Positions 9,170 to 18,738 are shown, counted from the stretch's first letter. The stretch: DNA of 64,000 nt from Deltaproteobacteria bacterium (GCA_027858995.1 JAQIBP010000039.1:1-64000); one strand, 5' to 3'. Notes: generated by a model not told the origin, from the letters alone. Numbers and translations: made by a program.

Positions 9170-10210
9170 TTATGATTTCTCACTTTTAAAAAACAAGTCA
9201 AGTGTTTTTTGGATACCAATGTCAAAGGATTTTCTGGGAGTATATCCCAGTTCAGAAGATATTTTTTTAGCATTAATGGCATAACGTCTGTCATGACCAA
9301 ATCTGTCCTTAACGTGGGTGATCAGAGTTTTTGGATGACTTCCTTGCGCTGATGGACAATTTGGGAATCTTTCAACCAGTGTCTTGTCCTGGGAAAATTT
9401 TTTATGAATTAAATCACATACCAGTTTAACAATGTCTATGTTGCTCCACTCATTGTTACCACCTATGTTATAGGTTTCTCCAGCTTTCCCCTTCTCCAGA
9501 ATCAGGTCAACACCCAGGTTGTGATCATCCACATAGAGCCAGTCTCGTATTTGTTTTCCATCTCCATAAACCGGCAAAGACTTTCCATGAATAATATGGG
9601 TTATAAATAGAGGAATAAGTTTTTCAGGAAACTGGTATGGACCATAATTATTTGAACAATTGCTTATTGTTACCTGCAGTCCGTAAGTCTTATGATATGC
9701 TCGAACAAGATGATCAGATGCTGCTTTGCTTGCAGCATATGGTGAGTTGGGAGCATAGGGTGTTGTTTCGGTAAATGGTGGATCATGGGGTTTTAAAGAC
9801 CCATAAACTTCATCGGTTGAAATATGGTGGAAACGATGGCTTTGTTGATTTTTATCAAGCCAGATGTTTTTTGCAGCCTTGAGCAAGGTATGTGTTCCCA
9901 CAATATTGGTGTTAATAAATTCATCAGGGCCATGGATGGATCTATCAACATGGGATTCTGCTGCAAAATGCACTATGGTATCTATTTTATTTTTTACAAG
10001 CAGTGATTCAACAAGGGCTTTATCCAGAATATTGCCATGGATAAACTCAAATCCTGGATTTTTCTGAACTCCTGATAAATTTTCTTTATTTCCAGCATAG
10101 GTTAAAGCATCGAGGACAATAATAAGATCTTCAGGGTATTTATTCAGCCAGTAATAGACAAAATTTGTACCTATAAATCCAGCACCACCTGTAACAAGAA
10201 GATTTTTCAC
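9170..10210 (-). CDS. rfbB: dTDP-glucose 4,6-dehydratase
   Basis: The 346-residue SDR carries GGAGFIGTNFVYYW, HFAAESHVDRSI, HISTDEVYGSL and the catalytic YAASKAASDHL, the RmlB pattern in which Asp-Glu follow the catalytic Thr. It makes dTDP-4-keto-6-deoxyglucose. The start is GTG 10208-10210, overlapping the rfbD stop (GTGA), so the two genes are translationally coupled. An insert near residues 265-285 makes it slightly unusual in the C-terminal half. Confidence 0.95.
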   Translation of the reverse strand: MKNLLVTGGAGFIGTNFVYYWLNKYPEDLIIVLDALTYAGNKENLSGVQKNPGFEFIHGNILDKALVESLLVKNKIDTIVHFAAESHVDRSIHGPDEFINTNIVGTHTLLKAAKNIWLDKNQQSHRFHHISTDEVYGSLKPHDPPFTETTPYAPNSPYAASKAASDHLVRAYHKTYGLQVTISNCSNNYGPYQFPEKLIPLFITHIIHGKSLPVYGDGKQIRDWLYVDDHNLGVDLILEKGKAGETYNIGGNNEWSNIDIVKLVCDLIHKKFSQDKTLVERFPNCPSAQGSHPKTLITHVKDRFGHDRRYAINAKKISSELGYTPRKSFDIGIQKTLDLFFKSEKS

Positions 10211-11070
10211 TGGTCAAGTTCCTTTAACATGGATCGAAGCTGGATACGCCAGTGTATGGGGTTAACTTTAAGGGTCGACCAGAAGGATGTTTTATCAAGA
10301 ACACTGTACATGGGTCTTTTTGAAGCTGTTGGGAAATTATGAGACGAAACTGGTAAAACAGGTATTGATTTATCAAGCAACCCTGCTTTTAGTCCCTCTT
10401 CCTGAATTGCCATGGCAAAATCATACCATGAGGCAACACCTGCATCTGTCCAGTGAAAAGTTCCTGTTATATTGTTCCTAAGGGATATCCATATGGCCAG
10501 GGCAAGTCCATGTGCCCATGTGGGCGTTCCTATCTGCTCATCTATAATATTGAGGCTTTGTTGTTCTTTCATCAGTTTAAGCATTGTTTTTACAAAATTA
10601 TTTCCATGGGATGAGTATAACCATGCTGTTCTAATAATTAATGCCTTATTGCCCAGGATTTTAAGGACTGCCTCTTCTCCTTCCAGCTTTGATTGACCAT
10701 ACACTGATTTTGGGTCTGGAGTATCATCGGGCATATAGGGTTTGAAGTTCTGACCATTAAATATAAAATCTGTAGAAATATGGATTAGAGATATATCACT
10801 TTTTATGCAAAGTTCTGCTATTTCAAAAACAGCATCATGGTTTATTTTGTATGCCAGATCCTTTTCCTCTTCTGCTTTATCAACTTCTGTGTAGGCGGCT
10901 GCATTAATTATACAATTTGGTTTGCTTGAACTTATGCACTGTTTGATACTGGAGGAGCTGCAAAAATCTACTTTTGGATAATCACAGGTTGTCAGCAATA
11001 TTTTATCAGGGCAGGTACGCTGTAATTCCCATCCCAACTGACCGTTTGATCCTAATAAAAGCACTTTCAT
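10207..11070 (-). CDS. rfbD: dTDP-4-dehydrorhamnose reductase
   Basis: The 287-residue protein has GSNGQLGWELQ, the conserved NAAAYTEVDKAE, HISTDFIFNG and YGQSKLEGE, the RmlD signature. It reduces dTDP-4-keto-L-rhamnose to dTDP-L-rhamnose with NAD(P)H. ATG 11070 overlaps the stop of the rfbC gene by 4 bases. Because rfbC upstream is interrupted by an insertion sequence, both coupling and substrate supply of this enzyme may be impaired. Confidence 0.93.
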   Translation of the reverse strand: MKVLLLGSNGQLGWELQRTCPDKILLTTCDYPKVDFCSSSSIKQCISSSKPNCIINAAAYTEVDKAEEEKDLAYKINHDAVFEIAELCIKSDISLIHISTDFIFNGQNFKPYMPDDTPDPKSVYGQSKLEGEEAVLKILGNKALIIRTAWLYSSHGNNFVKTMLKLMKEQQSLNIIDEQIGTPTWAHGLALAIWISLRNNITGTFHWTDAGVASWYDFAMAIQEEGLKAGLLDKSIPVLPVSSHNFPTASKRPMYSVLDKTSFWSTLKVNPIHWRIQLRSMLKELDQ

Positions 11071-11447
11071 GCGAACACCTCTGCATTTTCCAAGGTTGAT
11101 CCAAGTTCATCCTTTTGAGACAATATAGGAGATGTGCCTGGTATGATAGGCCAATCAACTGCGATGGCAGATTCATTCCACAGAATGCTTTTTTCATATT
11201 CCGGTGCATAGTAGTTTGTACATTTATATACAAATTCAGCCTCCCGGCTTATTACATAAAAACCATGGGCAAAGCCTGGCGGAACCCATAGCATCTTTTT
11301 ATTTTCTGCTGAAAGGACTATACCTGTCCATTTCCCAAAAAAGGGAGATGATTTTCTTATGTCAACTGCTACGTCAAAGATTTTGCCTGAAAGAACCCTA
11401 ACAAGTTTCCCCTGGGGCTTCTTGATTTGGTAATGGAATCCTCTTAA
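11067..11447 (-). pseudogene. rfbC: dTDP-4-dehydrorhamnose 3,5-epimerase, 3' part (gene split by IS)
   Basis: This is the C-terminal two thirds of RmlC, starting within LRGFHYQ and containing GKLVRVLSGKIFDVAVDIRKS, WVPPGFAHGF and NYYAPEYE. It includes the catalytic His of HYQ. The frame reads through from the insertion sequence for 29 foreign codons (to an ATG at 11534), so a chimeric product lacking the first 60 RmlC residues is conceivable but unlikely to fold normally. Joining this part to 13524-13695 with one TTAA copy gives an uninterrupted 182-codon gene, the usual RmlC size. Confidence 0.93.
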
Positions 11448-11512
11448 CCCATCTTTTTGACATAAAAAATAAAATCGTGTAATTACATGCAGTTGAAATA
11501 TTTTTATTGCTG

Positions 11513-11529
11513 TTATGGCACTACTTTTG
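11513..11529 (+). repeat. 17-bp direct repeat inside the IS, left copy
   Basis: TTATGGCACTACTTTTG occurs here and again at 13394-13410 in the same orientation, so one copy lies just after and one just before the transposase frame. The left copy contains the transposase stop codon (complement of CTA at 11521-11523). It is not part of the terminal inverted repeats. It could be a subterminal transposase-binding site or the trace of an older internal rearrangement. Confidence 0.7.
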
Positions 11530-13344
11530 TTCATTTTGTATTGTTTTCTTAATTGTTTTTCCAGGATGCATATCTAAGCCTAATGCTTTATAGAATTTTT
11601 GTTGTTCAGGTTCAGGTCGGGTGCTTTTTCTTACATGAATAATATTTCCATTTTTACACTGCATGGATATTGTAATCCGGCTTTGCCCGGTTAATCTTTG
11701 CCTAAGGTTGTCCCAGCTGATATTTACACCCGATTGTTTTAGTTTATAACGGATGGTGTGGACAAGGTGGTATGCCAGGACTGTAATGAAAAGATGTCCT
11801 GATACACGATCAGTAATTTGATGATAAACCGGTCTTAATCCCAGTTCAGATTTTAGTGAACGAAATACTGATTCAAGGTCTGTTAACATTGTATAGGTAC
11901 GCCAAAGTTCAGATTCAGTAAGAGTGGTGTGGTTGGTGCGCAGACAATAAATTCCGGGTAATCCCTCTTTTGTTTTTAAAGCGGGTTTGTGGTTCCAGGT
12001 AATCTTTATGGCATTACCTGTTTCTTTATCTTTTTGAACTTCAATTTCGTATTGTTTGGATGCCTTTGAAAATTTTTGTTTGATACGAGCGATTCGTTCA
12101 AGAATTTTATCATATTTTTTCACATATCTTTTTTTATGCAGGCCTTGTTCAAGATTACTGATGGCTTCTATAAAGCGGTCGTTAATACGATTGTTAATGG
12201 CCTGTTCCTTTTTCTCACGCAGGGTTGAATGGCAGTACAAAAGAGTTTCCCCACTATCCGGATCTATTATCTTTTGTGCTTTTACTATACAATTATCATC
12301 CTCTTTAACAACATGGGACTGCTCCTCATCAAATTGTCTGTGCCGTTTTCTGCTAACTACTATATATGGATACAGGTTGGTCTTAAGCCATTCAATGTTA
12401 TCCTGGGTAGCTATCCCTGCATCCATTACAATTGTTGGTTTTTCTAATAAGACATCATCTTGTAATCCTTGAATCATACCTGCCATTGTAGAAGCTTCAT
12501 TTACATTGCCTTTAAATATCTCACTGCGTTTTGGAAAGCCGCTGCCATCAAGGACAAGTCCAAGGGTGACAAGGGGACAATCACTTCTCTTTTCTTTTGA
12601 ATGACCATATGCACAAAGTTCATTATATAAGCCACTGCCTTCAAAATAGGTATTGGTAAGGTCATACAGGGTAATCGTTTCCCCTAATTCAAACAGGCTT
12701 TGCTCTTTTGTAAAAAGAAAATCTTCCAAAGGTTTTTTATACTTTAAAAGCATGTCGGAAACCTGATACATCCTGTACAGGCTTGTTTTATTAAAATCAT
12801 GATCAATCAGTTCTCCAAGTCCTGTTTTATTTTGAAGCCAGTGATGGGTTGAAAGCTCGCTTCCAGGCTGACACATACGACCGATAATTGTTCCCATTGC
12901 AGCAGCAATCTGAGGTGCTGTGAATTTGAGTTCTTTTAGCTTTTTATCAAGCCCTAAGAAACGAAATGTCTCCAAAGCAACATGTTCACAACTAACACTT
13001 CGAGGCCGTTGTGACTCCAGACTATTTATATCTACTTCATGGAAATCTGTTTTACTCTCTTTTTTAATTTCTGTTCGGGTCTGGATAATCCTGGCAGCAT
13101 AATCCTGGGCCAATAGTTCAATTTTTTCATTGATTTGAAAGAAATTTTTCTGTCCGCCGATGATATCCTTTATCCGTGAACATAATGTCGGCCATTGGTC
13201 TCTTGGCAATGAGAAATTGGCCCCTATATTTAATACAGTATTTTGTCTTACCTTTTTACCGATCCTTTTTGATTCTACAAATCGATAAGCAAAATATTTT
13301 GTACCATCTTTTCTGCTTTTGATTGTTGTTCTTCTAATATACAT
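11521..13344 (-). CDS. Transposase, IS1634 family (IS4 superfamily DDE)
   Basis: The protein has about 607 residues from ATG 13344; a TTG at 13383 would add 13. It has an N-terminal region with the YIRRTT start, a first catalytic Asp in TLYDLTNTYFEGSG, a second in IVMDAGIATQDNIEWL, and a catalytic Glu in DLESVFRSLKSELGLRP, followed by HLFITVLAYHLVHTIRYKL. This arrangement with the YREK-like C-terminal block is typical of IS1634/IS4 transposases. The frame is intact, so the element may still be active. Confidence 0.93.
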   Translation of the reverse strand: MYIRRTTIKSRKDGTKYFAYRFVESKRIGKKVRQNTVLNIGANFSLPRDQWPTLCSRIKDIIGGQKNFFQINEKIELLAQDYAARIIQTRTEIKKESKTDFHEVDINSLESQRPRSVSCEHVALETFRFLGLDKKLKELKFTAPQIAAAMGTIIGRMCQPGSELSTHHWLQNKTGLGELIDHDFNKTSLYRMYQVSDMLLKYKKPLEDFLFTKEQSLFELGETITLYDLTNTYFEGSGLYNELCAYGHSKEKRSDCPLVTLGLVLDGSGFPKRSEIFKGNVNEASTMAGMIQGLQDDVLLEKPTIVMDAGIATQDNIEWLKTNLYPYIVVSRKRHRQFDEEQSHVVKEDDNCIVKAQKIIDPDSGETLLYCHSTLREKKEQAINNRINDRFIEAISNLEQGLHKKRYVKKYDKILERIARIKQKFSKASKQYEIEVQKDKETGNAIKITWNHKPALKTKEGLPGIYCLRTNHTTLTESELWRTYTMLTDLESVFRSLKSELGLRPVYHQITDRVSGHLFITVLAYHLVHTIRYKLKQSGVNISWDNLRQRLTGQSRITISMQCKNGNIIHVRKSTRPEPEQQKFYKALGLDMHPGKTIKKTIQNEQK

Positions 13345-13393
13345 GAAGGGTATTAAACCAGGTAATTTCTGCCTTGTCAACAACTAAATTATT

Positions 13394-13410
13394 TTATGGC
13401 ACTACTTTTG
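13394..13410 (+). repeat. 17-bp direct repeat inside the IS, right copy
   Basis: This is the second copy of the 17-mer described at 11513-11529, upstream of the transposase start and 113 bp from the right end of the element. Being direct and not inverted, the pair cannot be a normal terminal repeat. Confidence 0.7.
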
Positions 13411-13523
13411 CTGTTTTGACCTTTTTCAAATCATAACATACTAAAATAATGGAATTATTTTTTCTGAAAATACTGAATTTTACCTTTTTAAGACAATTTT
13501 CCCTTGAAATTCAAAAAGATGGG

Positions 13524-13695
13524 TTAAGACACCTTGGGTAGATTTACTGTGGTTGTCTTGTACAAATGTTATATCGGCAATATTCTCCCGAAATTCATCA
13601 TCCCGAAAGGTTTCCATAAAAAAGCCACGGTGATCTCCGAAAACCTGTGGCTGGATTAAGATAATATCTGGTATATTTAATTTCGTATATTTCAT
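13524..13695 (-). pseudogene. rfbC: dTDP-4-dehydrorhamnose 3,5-epimerase, 5' part (gene split by IS)
   Basis: ATG 13695 opens the N-terminal RmlC segment with QVFGDHRGFFMETF and FVQDNHSKSTQGVL, the conserved start of the family. At TTAA 13524-13527 the frame enters the insertion sequence and stops after 14 foreign residues (frame end at 13480). The start overlaps the rfbA stop by 4 bases (ATGA), as in an intact rfbACDB operon. The fragment lacks the catalytic residues. Confidence 0.93.
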
Positions 13696-14561
13696 CTGCT
13701 TAAAAGGTCTAATAGATACTGCCCATAACCATTTTTTTTCATGGGATATGCTATTTTTTGCAACTGCTCTGCATTTATGAGCTTCATTCTATAGGCTATC
13801 TCTTCGGGACAGGCAATTTTTTGTCCCTGCCGATCTTCTACAACTTTAATGAAGGTTGCAGCATCAAGAAGGGATTCATGTGTTCCTGTATCAAGCCAGG
13901 CAATTCCCCGGCTGAAAAGTTCTACATTTAAATTACCCTGTGCCAGATAAGTATTGTTGACATCTGTAATTTCAAGCTCTCCCCGGGCAGATGGTTTAAT
14001 CTCTTTTGCAATCCGGATCACATCATTATCATAAAAATAGAGCCCGGTAACTGCATAATTTGATTTTGGAACTTCTGGTTTTTCTTCCAGGCCGGTAGCA
14101 CAGCCGTGGTTGTCAAAGCTGACAACTCCATATCGTTGTGGTTCTTTAACATAATATCCAAATATGGTTGCACCTCTATCTTTTATTGCAATGTTTTGCA
14201 AACGGTCTGACAAACCCTCTCCATAAAAAATATTATCTCCTAATATCAGAGTGACGGTATCATTCTTTATAAAATCTTCTCCAAGGATAAATGCCTGGGC
14301 AATCCCATCAGGAGAGGGTTGGATTGCATACTCCAGAGAGATGCCCCATTGAGATCCGTTACCCAGCAGACGCTTGAAGTTGTCAAAATCGTGGGATGTT
14401 GTGATAATCAGTATCTGCTTAATCCCTGACAGCATCAGTGTTGACAAGGGATAGTAAATCATGGGTTTGTCATACACAGGCATCAACTGTTTACTGACTG
14501 AATATGTCAGAGGATAAAGCCTGGTTCCTGAGCCACCTGCTAATATGATTCCTTTACGCAT
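13692..14561 (-). CDS. rfbA: Glucose-1-phosphate thymidylyltransferase
   Basis: The 289-residue protein has the nucleotidyltransferase signature [38 protein letters not shown] and [14 protein letters not shown], which define the RmlA family. It condenses dTTP and glucose-1-phosphate to dTDP-glucose, the entry step for RfbB. Length matches the family. It heads the rfb run, downstream of the MarR-like regulator. Confidence 0.96.
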   Translation of the reverse strand: MRKGIILAGGSGTRLYPLTYSVSKQLMPVYDKPMIYYPLSTLMLSGIKQILIITTSHDFDNFKRLLGNGSQWGISLEYAIQPSPDGIAQAFILGEDFIKNDTVTLILGDNIFYGEGLSDRLQNIAIKDRGATIFGYYVKEPQRYGVVSFDNHGCATGLEEKPEVPKSNYAVTGLYFYDNDVIRIAKEIKPSARGELEITDVNNTYLAQGNLNVELFSRGIAWLDTGTHESLLDAATFIKVVEDRQGQKIACPEEIAYRMKLINAEQLQKIAYPMKKNGYGQYLLDLLSR

Positions 14562-14661
14562 AATTAATTTTACCTTTTAAACAAAGAGATATAGCTCCGC
14601 CTGGTCGTTTACATTGCATGGTTGGTGTAATCGATTTGATAAATCTAAATTTTAATTAATA

Positions 14662-15030
14662 TCAGTTTATATGTTCCAAATCCTTTTTCAAAGCTGGATC
14701 AATTTTATCAATCTGCTTTGAAAGGAATTTAATCTCTTTTTTTATCTTATCATATTCAGCAATTCTGATTTTTAAGAAAGAGATTGTTAAATTTGCCACC
14801 TCTTCAAGCCCTTTTGGGGTTAAGCGATACTTATAAGCTGATTTGTTCTCTGCTTTTTTAAATCTTTCAACCTTGATCATACCCTTTTTTGTAAGGGCTG
14901 AAATACAATAATTAATCTTGCCGAGGCTCACTCCCATTTTCCGGTTCATTTCACGCTGAGTCAATTTTGGCTCTTCTTGAAGAAGGTTTAGCAAATTTAG
15001 ATGTATTTCTTTGTTATAAGCTGTGTTCAT
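14662..15030 (-). CDS. EPS-associated MarR-family transcriptional regulator
   Basis: The 122-residue winged-helix protein has a helix-turn-helix in LTQREMNRKMGVSLGKINYCISAL and a wing ending in YRLTPKGLEEV, then a basic, probably coiled C-terminal helix. This short form is the one regularly found as first gene of exopolysaccharide loci. It is co-directional with rfbA, separated by 100 bases, and is a good candidate regulator of the whole minus-strand glycan cluster. Confidence 0.8.
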   Translation of the reverse strand: MNTAYNKEIHLNLLNLLQEEPKLTQREMNRKMGVSLGKINYCISALTKKGMIKVERFKKAENKSAYKYRLTPKGLEEVANLTISFLKIRIAEYDKIKKEIKFLSKQIDKIDPALKKDLEHIN

Positions 15031-15314
15031 GGTCTGAACTTATAGCTGATAACAACTATAGGGTCAAGGGAATTTATAAATTTCAAACAAAAAAAATAAA
15101 ACGCTATTTTGAATATGGATGGTTTCATACCGTGGTTTACAAGTTGATGAACTATATTGAGTTTTAGTGATAGATGAATTTTGTAATTATAATATATAAC
15201 GGCAATAAATTATACATCGTTGATAAAACCTTTTAACATTGATTCCTGACAACTTTTCATGCTAATGATAAGAATCGTCAGAGTTTATTATTAAATAGAT
15301 AAGGACTGTGTAAA

Positions 15315-16745
15315 ATGAATAAAAAAGAGATAGAAAAACTAAAAAAAACTGTTTTAAACAAAGCAACCCTGGTTTTTGATCAACTGACCAGACAACAAAA
15401 AACCAAAACTTTTGAATTCGGTGAAGAGTATAAGGGTTTTTTAGATAAATCCAAAACTGAAAGAGAGGCTGCAAAACAGATTGTCCAGGCTGCAGAAGAG
15501 AGAGATTTTGTTAATATTGACACCTTGTTAACAAAAAAGCAGCACACTTGTAATAAAGTTTATAAAATTTTCCAGAATCGCTGTGTTGCCATGGCTGTTT
15601 TTGGAAAAGAGGACATTGTTTCAGGAGTCAATATCATTGCCTCCCATATTGATTCTCCAAGGCTTGATTTAAAGCAGAATCCCATCTATGAAGATTTAAG
15701 TATGGCATTGATGAAAACCCACTATTATGGCGGTATTAGAAAATACCACTGGCTGGCCATTCCTTTGGCTCTGCATGGGACAATTATAACATCTGAAAAT
15801 AAAGCAATTGATATAAGTATTGGTGAACAGCCTGATGATCCAGTCTTTACTGTTACTGATCTTTTACCGCATCTTGCAGGTAAAACCCAAAATGATAAAA
15901 AAATCTCAGAAGTTTTTCAGGGAGAAAAGCTCAACCTTGTTGCAGGCAGCATTCCTCTGGGCAGTGACATAGAAAAAGAGAGGTTTAAGCTCGGTATATT
16001 AAATCTTTTATATGAACAATACGGAATTAAAGAAGAAGATTTTATCAGCGCAGAAATTGAAGCAGTACCGGCGCAGAAGGCAAGAGATATTGGATTTGAC
16101 AGATCAATGATAGGATCATATGGCCAGGATGACAGGATATGTGCCTATACAACTCTTAAAGCTATCCTTGATATAAAACAATCTGAAAATAAAACTGCCA
16201 TTGCTCTCTTTTTTGACAAGGAAGAGATAGGAAGTGAAGGAAGCAGCGGGGCTAAATCAAATTTTCTTGAAGATTTTATTTCTGATTTACTCTTTGTTAG
16301 AAGTAAAGATTGTGACAGCCGGACTCTTAGGAAAGCATTGACAAGCTCCTCCTGCCTTTCTGCAGATGTCAATGCTGCCATGGATCCTGACTACAAAGAT
16401 GTCCATGAAGCACTCAATGCCGCAAAATTAGGGTTTGGTGTCTGCATGACTAAATTTACCGGTATCGCAGGGAAGGCAGGATCAAGCGATGCCAGTGCAG
16501 AATTTGTGGGTAAAATCAGGCAGGTTTTCAATAAAAACAAAATTGTCTGGCAGACTGGAGAACTTGGAAAAATTGATGAAGGAGGCGGCGGCACTATTGC
16601 CAAATTTATTGCCAGATATGGCATGAACGTTCTTGACTGCGGGCCTGCAGTTCTCTCCATGCATTCACCTTTTGAGATATCAAGCAAAGCTGATGTATAT
16701 ATGACATACCTTGGGTATAAGGCATTTTACTCTGATAATGATTGA
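15315..16745 (+). CDS. M18 family aminopeptidase (aspartyl aminopeptidase type)
   Basis: The 476-residue cytosolic metallopeptidase has the M18 metal ligands: His in IIASHIDSPR, Asp in YGQDDRICAY, the catalytic Glu pair in FDKEEIGSEGSSGA, Asp in SADVNAAMDPDY and His in LSMHSPFEIS. These assemble a dizinc site that removes N-terminal, often acidic, residues from peptides. The gene is divergent from the MarR regulator, with a 284-base intergenic region lacking other obvious features. Confidence 0.92.
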   Translation: MNKKEIEKLKKTVLNKATLVFDQLTRQQKTKTFEFGEEYKGFLDKSKTEREAAKQIVQAAEERDFVNIDTLLTKKQHTCNKVYKIFQNRCVAMAVFGKEDIVSGVNIIASHIDSPRLDLKQNPIYEDLSMALMKTHYYGGIRKYHWLAIPLALHGTIITSENKAIDISIGEQPDDPVFTVTDLLPHLAGKTQNDKKISEVFQGEKLNLVAGSIPLGSDIEKERFKLGILNLLYEQYGIKEEDFISAEIEAVPAQKARDIGFDRSMIGSYGQDDRICAYTTLKAILDIKQSENKTAIALFFDKEEIGSEGSSGAKSNFLEDFISDLLFVRSKDCDSRTLRKALTSSSCLSADVNAAMDPDYKDVHEALNAAKLGFGVCMTKFTGIAGKAGSSDASAEFVGKIRQVFNKNKIVWQTGELGKIDEGGGGTIAKFIARYGMNVLDCGPAVLSMHSPFEISSKADVYMTYLGYKAFYSDND

Positions 16746-17937
16746 TAAAAGAAAAATTATAACTTTTATAGTTTTCCTGACTGTTTGCACTGCAGAGTTA
16801 AGCCTTGGGCCCTGTGTTAATGCAGATAGTTTGAATACAGGTGTAGTACTCGCTGATAACCAGGGGAGGATCATATATGCAAAAAACCTTGAAAAGCAGT
16901 TTATTCCGGCTTCTATTTTAAAAATTCTGACAAGCCTTGCTGCCATTGATATTCTTGGTGAGAACTATAGTTTCCCCACTCAATATTTATTTGATAACTC
17001 TTCACACGACCTCTATATAAAAGGTTTTGGAGATCCTCTGTTTATTTCCGAAATTATTGAAAAATTATGCAATGAGATCATTTCAAAAACTCAGGCAGAA
17101 CAAATTCATAATATCATTCTTGATCACACCTATTTTTCAGGACAAATCAAAATCCCCGGTAGAGGGAATTCTTTAAATCCATATGATGCTTCTGCAGGAG
17201 CTTTATGTGCTAACTTTAATACCATAAATTTCAAATGGAACCATCAGAAAAAAAAGTTTGTCAGTGGAGAGCATCAAACTCCTCTTCTTTCCATGTTTTA
17301 TAAAGACATTCAACAAAGTGGTTTAAATCAGGGAAGAATTCCTCTTTCAAAGCAGCAGAGTCTCCTATATCCTGGATTGCTGATAAAATACTTTTTTGAA
17401 CAACATCATATTAAAATAACAGGTTCCATTTTATTGGATAATTTTGATGCCAGAGGCAGAAAAATATACTCTTTTCAATCTCCATTCAAACTGACAGATA
17501 TTGTTCAAAAACTTTTAAAATTTTCCAATAACTTTATTGCAAATCAGATTTTACTGGTTATCGGGGCAAAAACGTTTGGAGAACCTGCAACAATTGAAAA
17601 AGGCCTTAAAGCACTTAATTTGTTCTCAGAACAGAATTTAAACTTAAAAAATATTAAAATTCATGAAGGCTCAGGCATTTCAAGATCAAACCTGATAACC
17701 CCTGATCAGATGCTGCAAATTCTTTTGAAATTCATGCCATATCATTCACTTTTAAAGAATTCGGGAAAAGATTTTTATAAAACAGGAACACTTTCAGGCG
17801 TTAGAACCAGGATTGGATATATTCCCGGTGGGGACAGCAGGCTTTATCCCTATGTTATTATGGTGAATCAGGAAGGCAAAGGTTACGACTCTATTTTATC
17901 AAAGCTTATTGAGCGGGTTGGGAGATTTGAGATGTGA
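16738..17937 (+). CDS. dacB: D-alanyl-D-alanine carboxypeptidase/endopeptidase (PBP4, S13)
   Basis: From ATG 16738 the protein has 399 residues, with a signal peptide over about residues 1-29. It shows the penicillin-binding triad: SILK (SxxK), SNN (SxN) in FSNNFIANQ, and KTG in FYKTGTLSG. PBP4 enzymes trim or cleave peptidoglycan cross-links in the periplasm. The start overlaps the M18 peptidase stop by 8 bases, so the pair is coupled. Compared with E. coli PBP4 it is about 60 residues shorter. Confidence 0.88.
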   Translation: MIDKRKIITFIVFLTVCTAELSLGPCVNADSLNTGVVLADNQGRIIYAKNLEKQFIPASILKILTSLAAIDILGENYSFPTQYLFDNSSHDLYIKGFGDPLFISEIIEKLCNEIISKTQAEQIHNIILDHTYFSGQIKIPGRGNSLNPYDASAGALCANFNTINFKWNHQKKKFVSGEHQTPLLSMFYKDIQQSGLNQGRIPLSKQQSLLYPGLLIKYFFEQHHIKITGSILLDNFDARGRKIYSFQSPFKLTDIVQKLLKFSNNFIANQILLVIGAKTFGEPATIEKGLKALNLFSEQNLNLKNIKIHEGSGISRSNLITPDQMLQILLKFMPYHSLLKNSGKDFYKTGTLSGVRTRIGYIPGGDSRLYPYVIMVNQEGKGYDSILSKLIERVGRFEM

Positions 17938-17961
17938 GTTATGCGATGGGAGATTTGAGAT
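17920..17961 (+). repeat. Short tandem duplication at the dacB 3' end (28-bp period)
   Basis: GGGAGATTTGAGAT occurs at 17920-17933 and 17948-17961. The second copy lies just past the dacB stop codon, so the tail of the gene appears partly duplicated. No function is evident. Confidence 0.5.
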
Positions 17962-17970
17962 TTGAGAATT

Positions 17971-18738
17971 TTATTTCTCAATATAGGCATAAGCACTGTG
18001 GTTGTGAATGGATTCAAAATTTTCAGCACTTACGGAAAACCAGGTAATATTTTTATCCTCCATTAAGACCTTTGAGACATCCCTTGCTATGTCTTCAACA
18101 AATTTAGGATTGTCATAAGCTTTTTCAGTGACAAATTTTTCATCTTCTCTTTTTAATACTGAAAAAATATCACATGATGCTCTGGTTTCTACAATCTCAA
18201 CAATATCTTCAATCCAGATAAATTTGTTAAACCTTGTGCTTACCTTTACCTCTCCTCTCTGATTATGGGCACCATATTCACTTATCTCCCTTGAACATGG
18301 GCATACTGATGTTATGGGTACTGTAATGGTTAAAACAATATCTGTCTGTTTACTGCCATTGGATGACCCCATTATGGAACATGTATAATCCATAAGGCCT
18401 TTTGAACCTGTTTGAGGAGCCTGTTTTTCAATAAAATAGGGAAATGTAATCTCAATATGGGAAGACTGGGCTCCAAGGATTTCCTTCATGTCTTCAAGGA
18501 TATTGGTTATGGATTCCAGAGAAACCTTTGTTCTAAAGAGATGTAAAATCTCAACAAATCTGCTCATATGCGTGCCTTTGCAGTGGTGAGGCAAATCGAC
18601 ATACATACTTATCTGGGCTATAGTGGATTGAAGGCCTGTTGTTTTATCCAGGACTTTGACAGGGTATTTAAGACCCTTTATTCCAACCTTATCGATTGGG
18701 ATTTTTCTGAAATCAGGTTGATTTTGAATATCTATCAT
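17971..18738 (-). CDS. folE2: GTP cyclohydrolase I type B (FolE2)
   Basis: The 255-residue protein has the FolE2/MptA pattern: YVDLPHHCKGTHMSRF, the catalytic Cys in VPITSVCPCSREIS, and GAHNQRGEVKVS. It converts GTP to dihydroneopterin triphosphate for folate (and possibly queuosine) synthesis with metals other than zinc. ATG 18738 lies inside the 3' end of the broken ttcA-like gene. Confidence 0.95.
   Translation of the reverse strand: MIDIQNQPDFRKIPIDKVGIKGLKYPVKVLDKTTGLQSTIAQISMYVDLPHHCKGTHMSRFVEILHLFRTKVSLESITNILEDMKEILGAQSSHIEITFPYFIEKQAPQTGSKGLMDYTCSIMGSSNGSKQTDIVLTITVPITSVCPCSREISEYGAHNQRGEVKVSTRFNKFIWIEDIVEIVETRASCDIFSVLKREDEKFVTEKAYDNPKFVEDIARDVSKVLMEDKNITWFSVSAENFESIHNHSAYAYIEK

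Larger units (their letters stand above)
11448..13523 (-). mobile_element. IS1634-like insertion sequence, 2,076 bp, inserted in rfbC
   Basis: The element is bounded by perfect 13-bp terminal inverted repeats, CCCATCTTTTTGA at 11448-11460 and its complement at 13511-13523. It is flanked by a TTAA target duplication (11444-11447 and 13524-13527). It encodes one complete transposase on the minus strand. Ends and duplication are perfect, and the target gene can be restored without change, so the insertion looks recent. The transposase belongs to the IS4/IS1634 group by its motifs. Confidence 0.93.

Noticed and set aside
11067..11534. A functional chimeric rfbC starting inside the IS at 11534
   Set aside because: The 29 leading residues come from IS noncoding sequence and the essential N-terminal RmlC strands are missing, so it is better read as the broken 3' part.
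13397..13412. GG-N10-GC pattern (TGGCAC...TTGCT) like a sigma-54 promoter in the IS
   Set aside because: It is part of the 17-bp repeat, its other copy lacks the GC, and it points away from the transposase into a broken gene.
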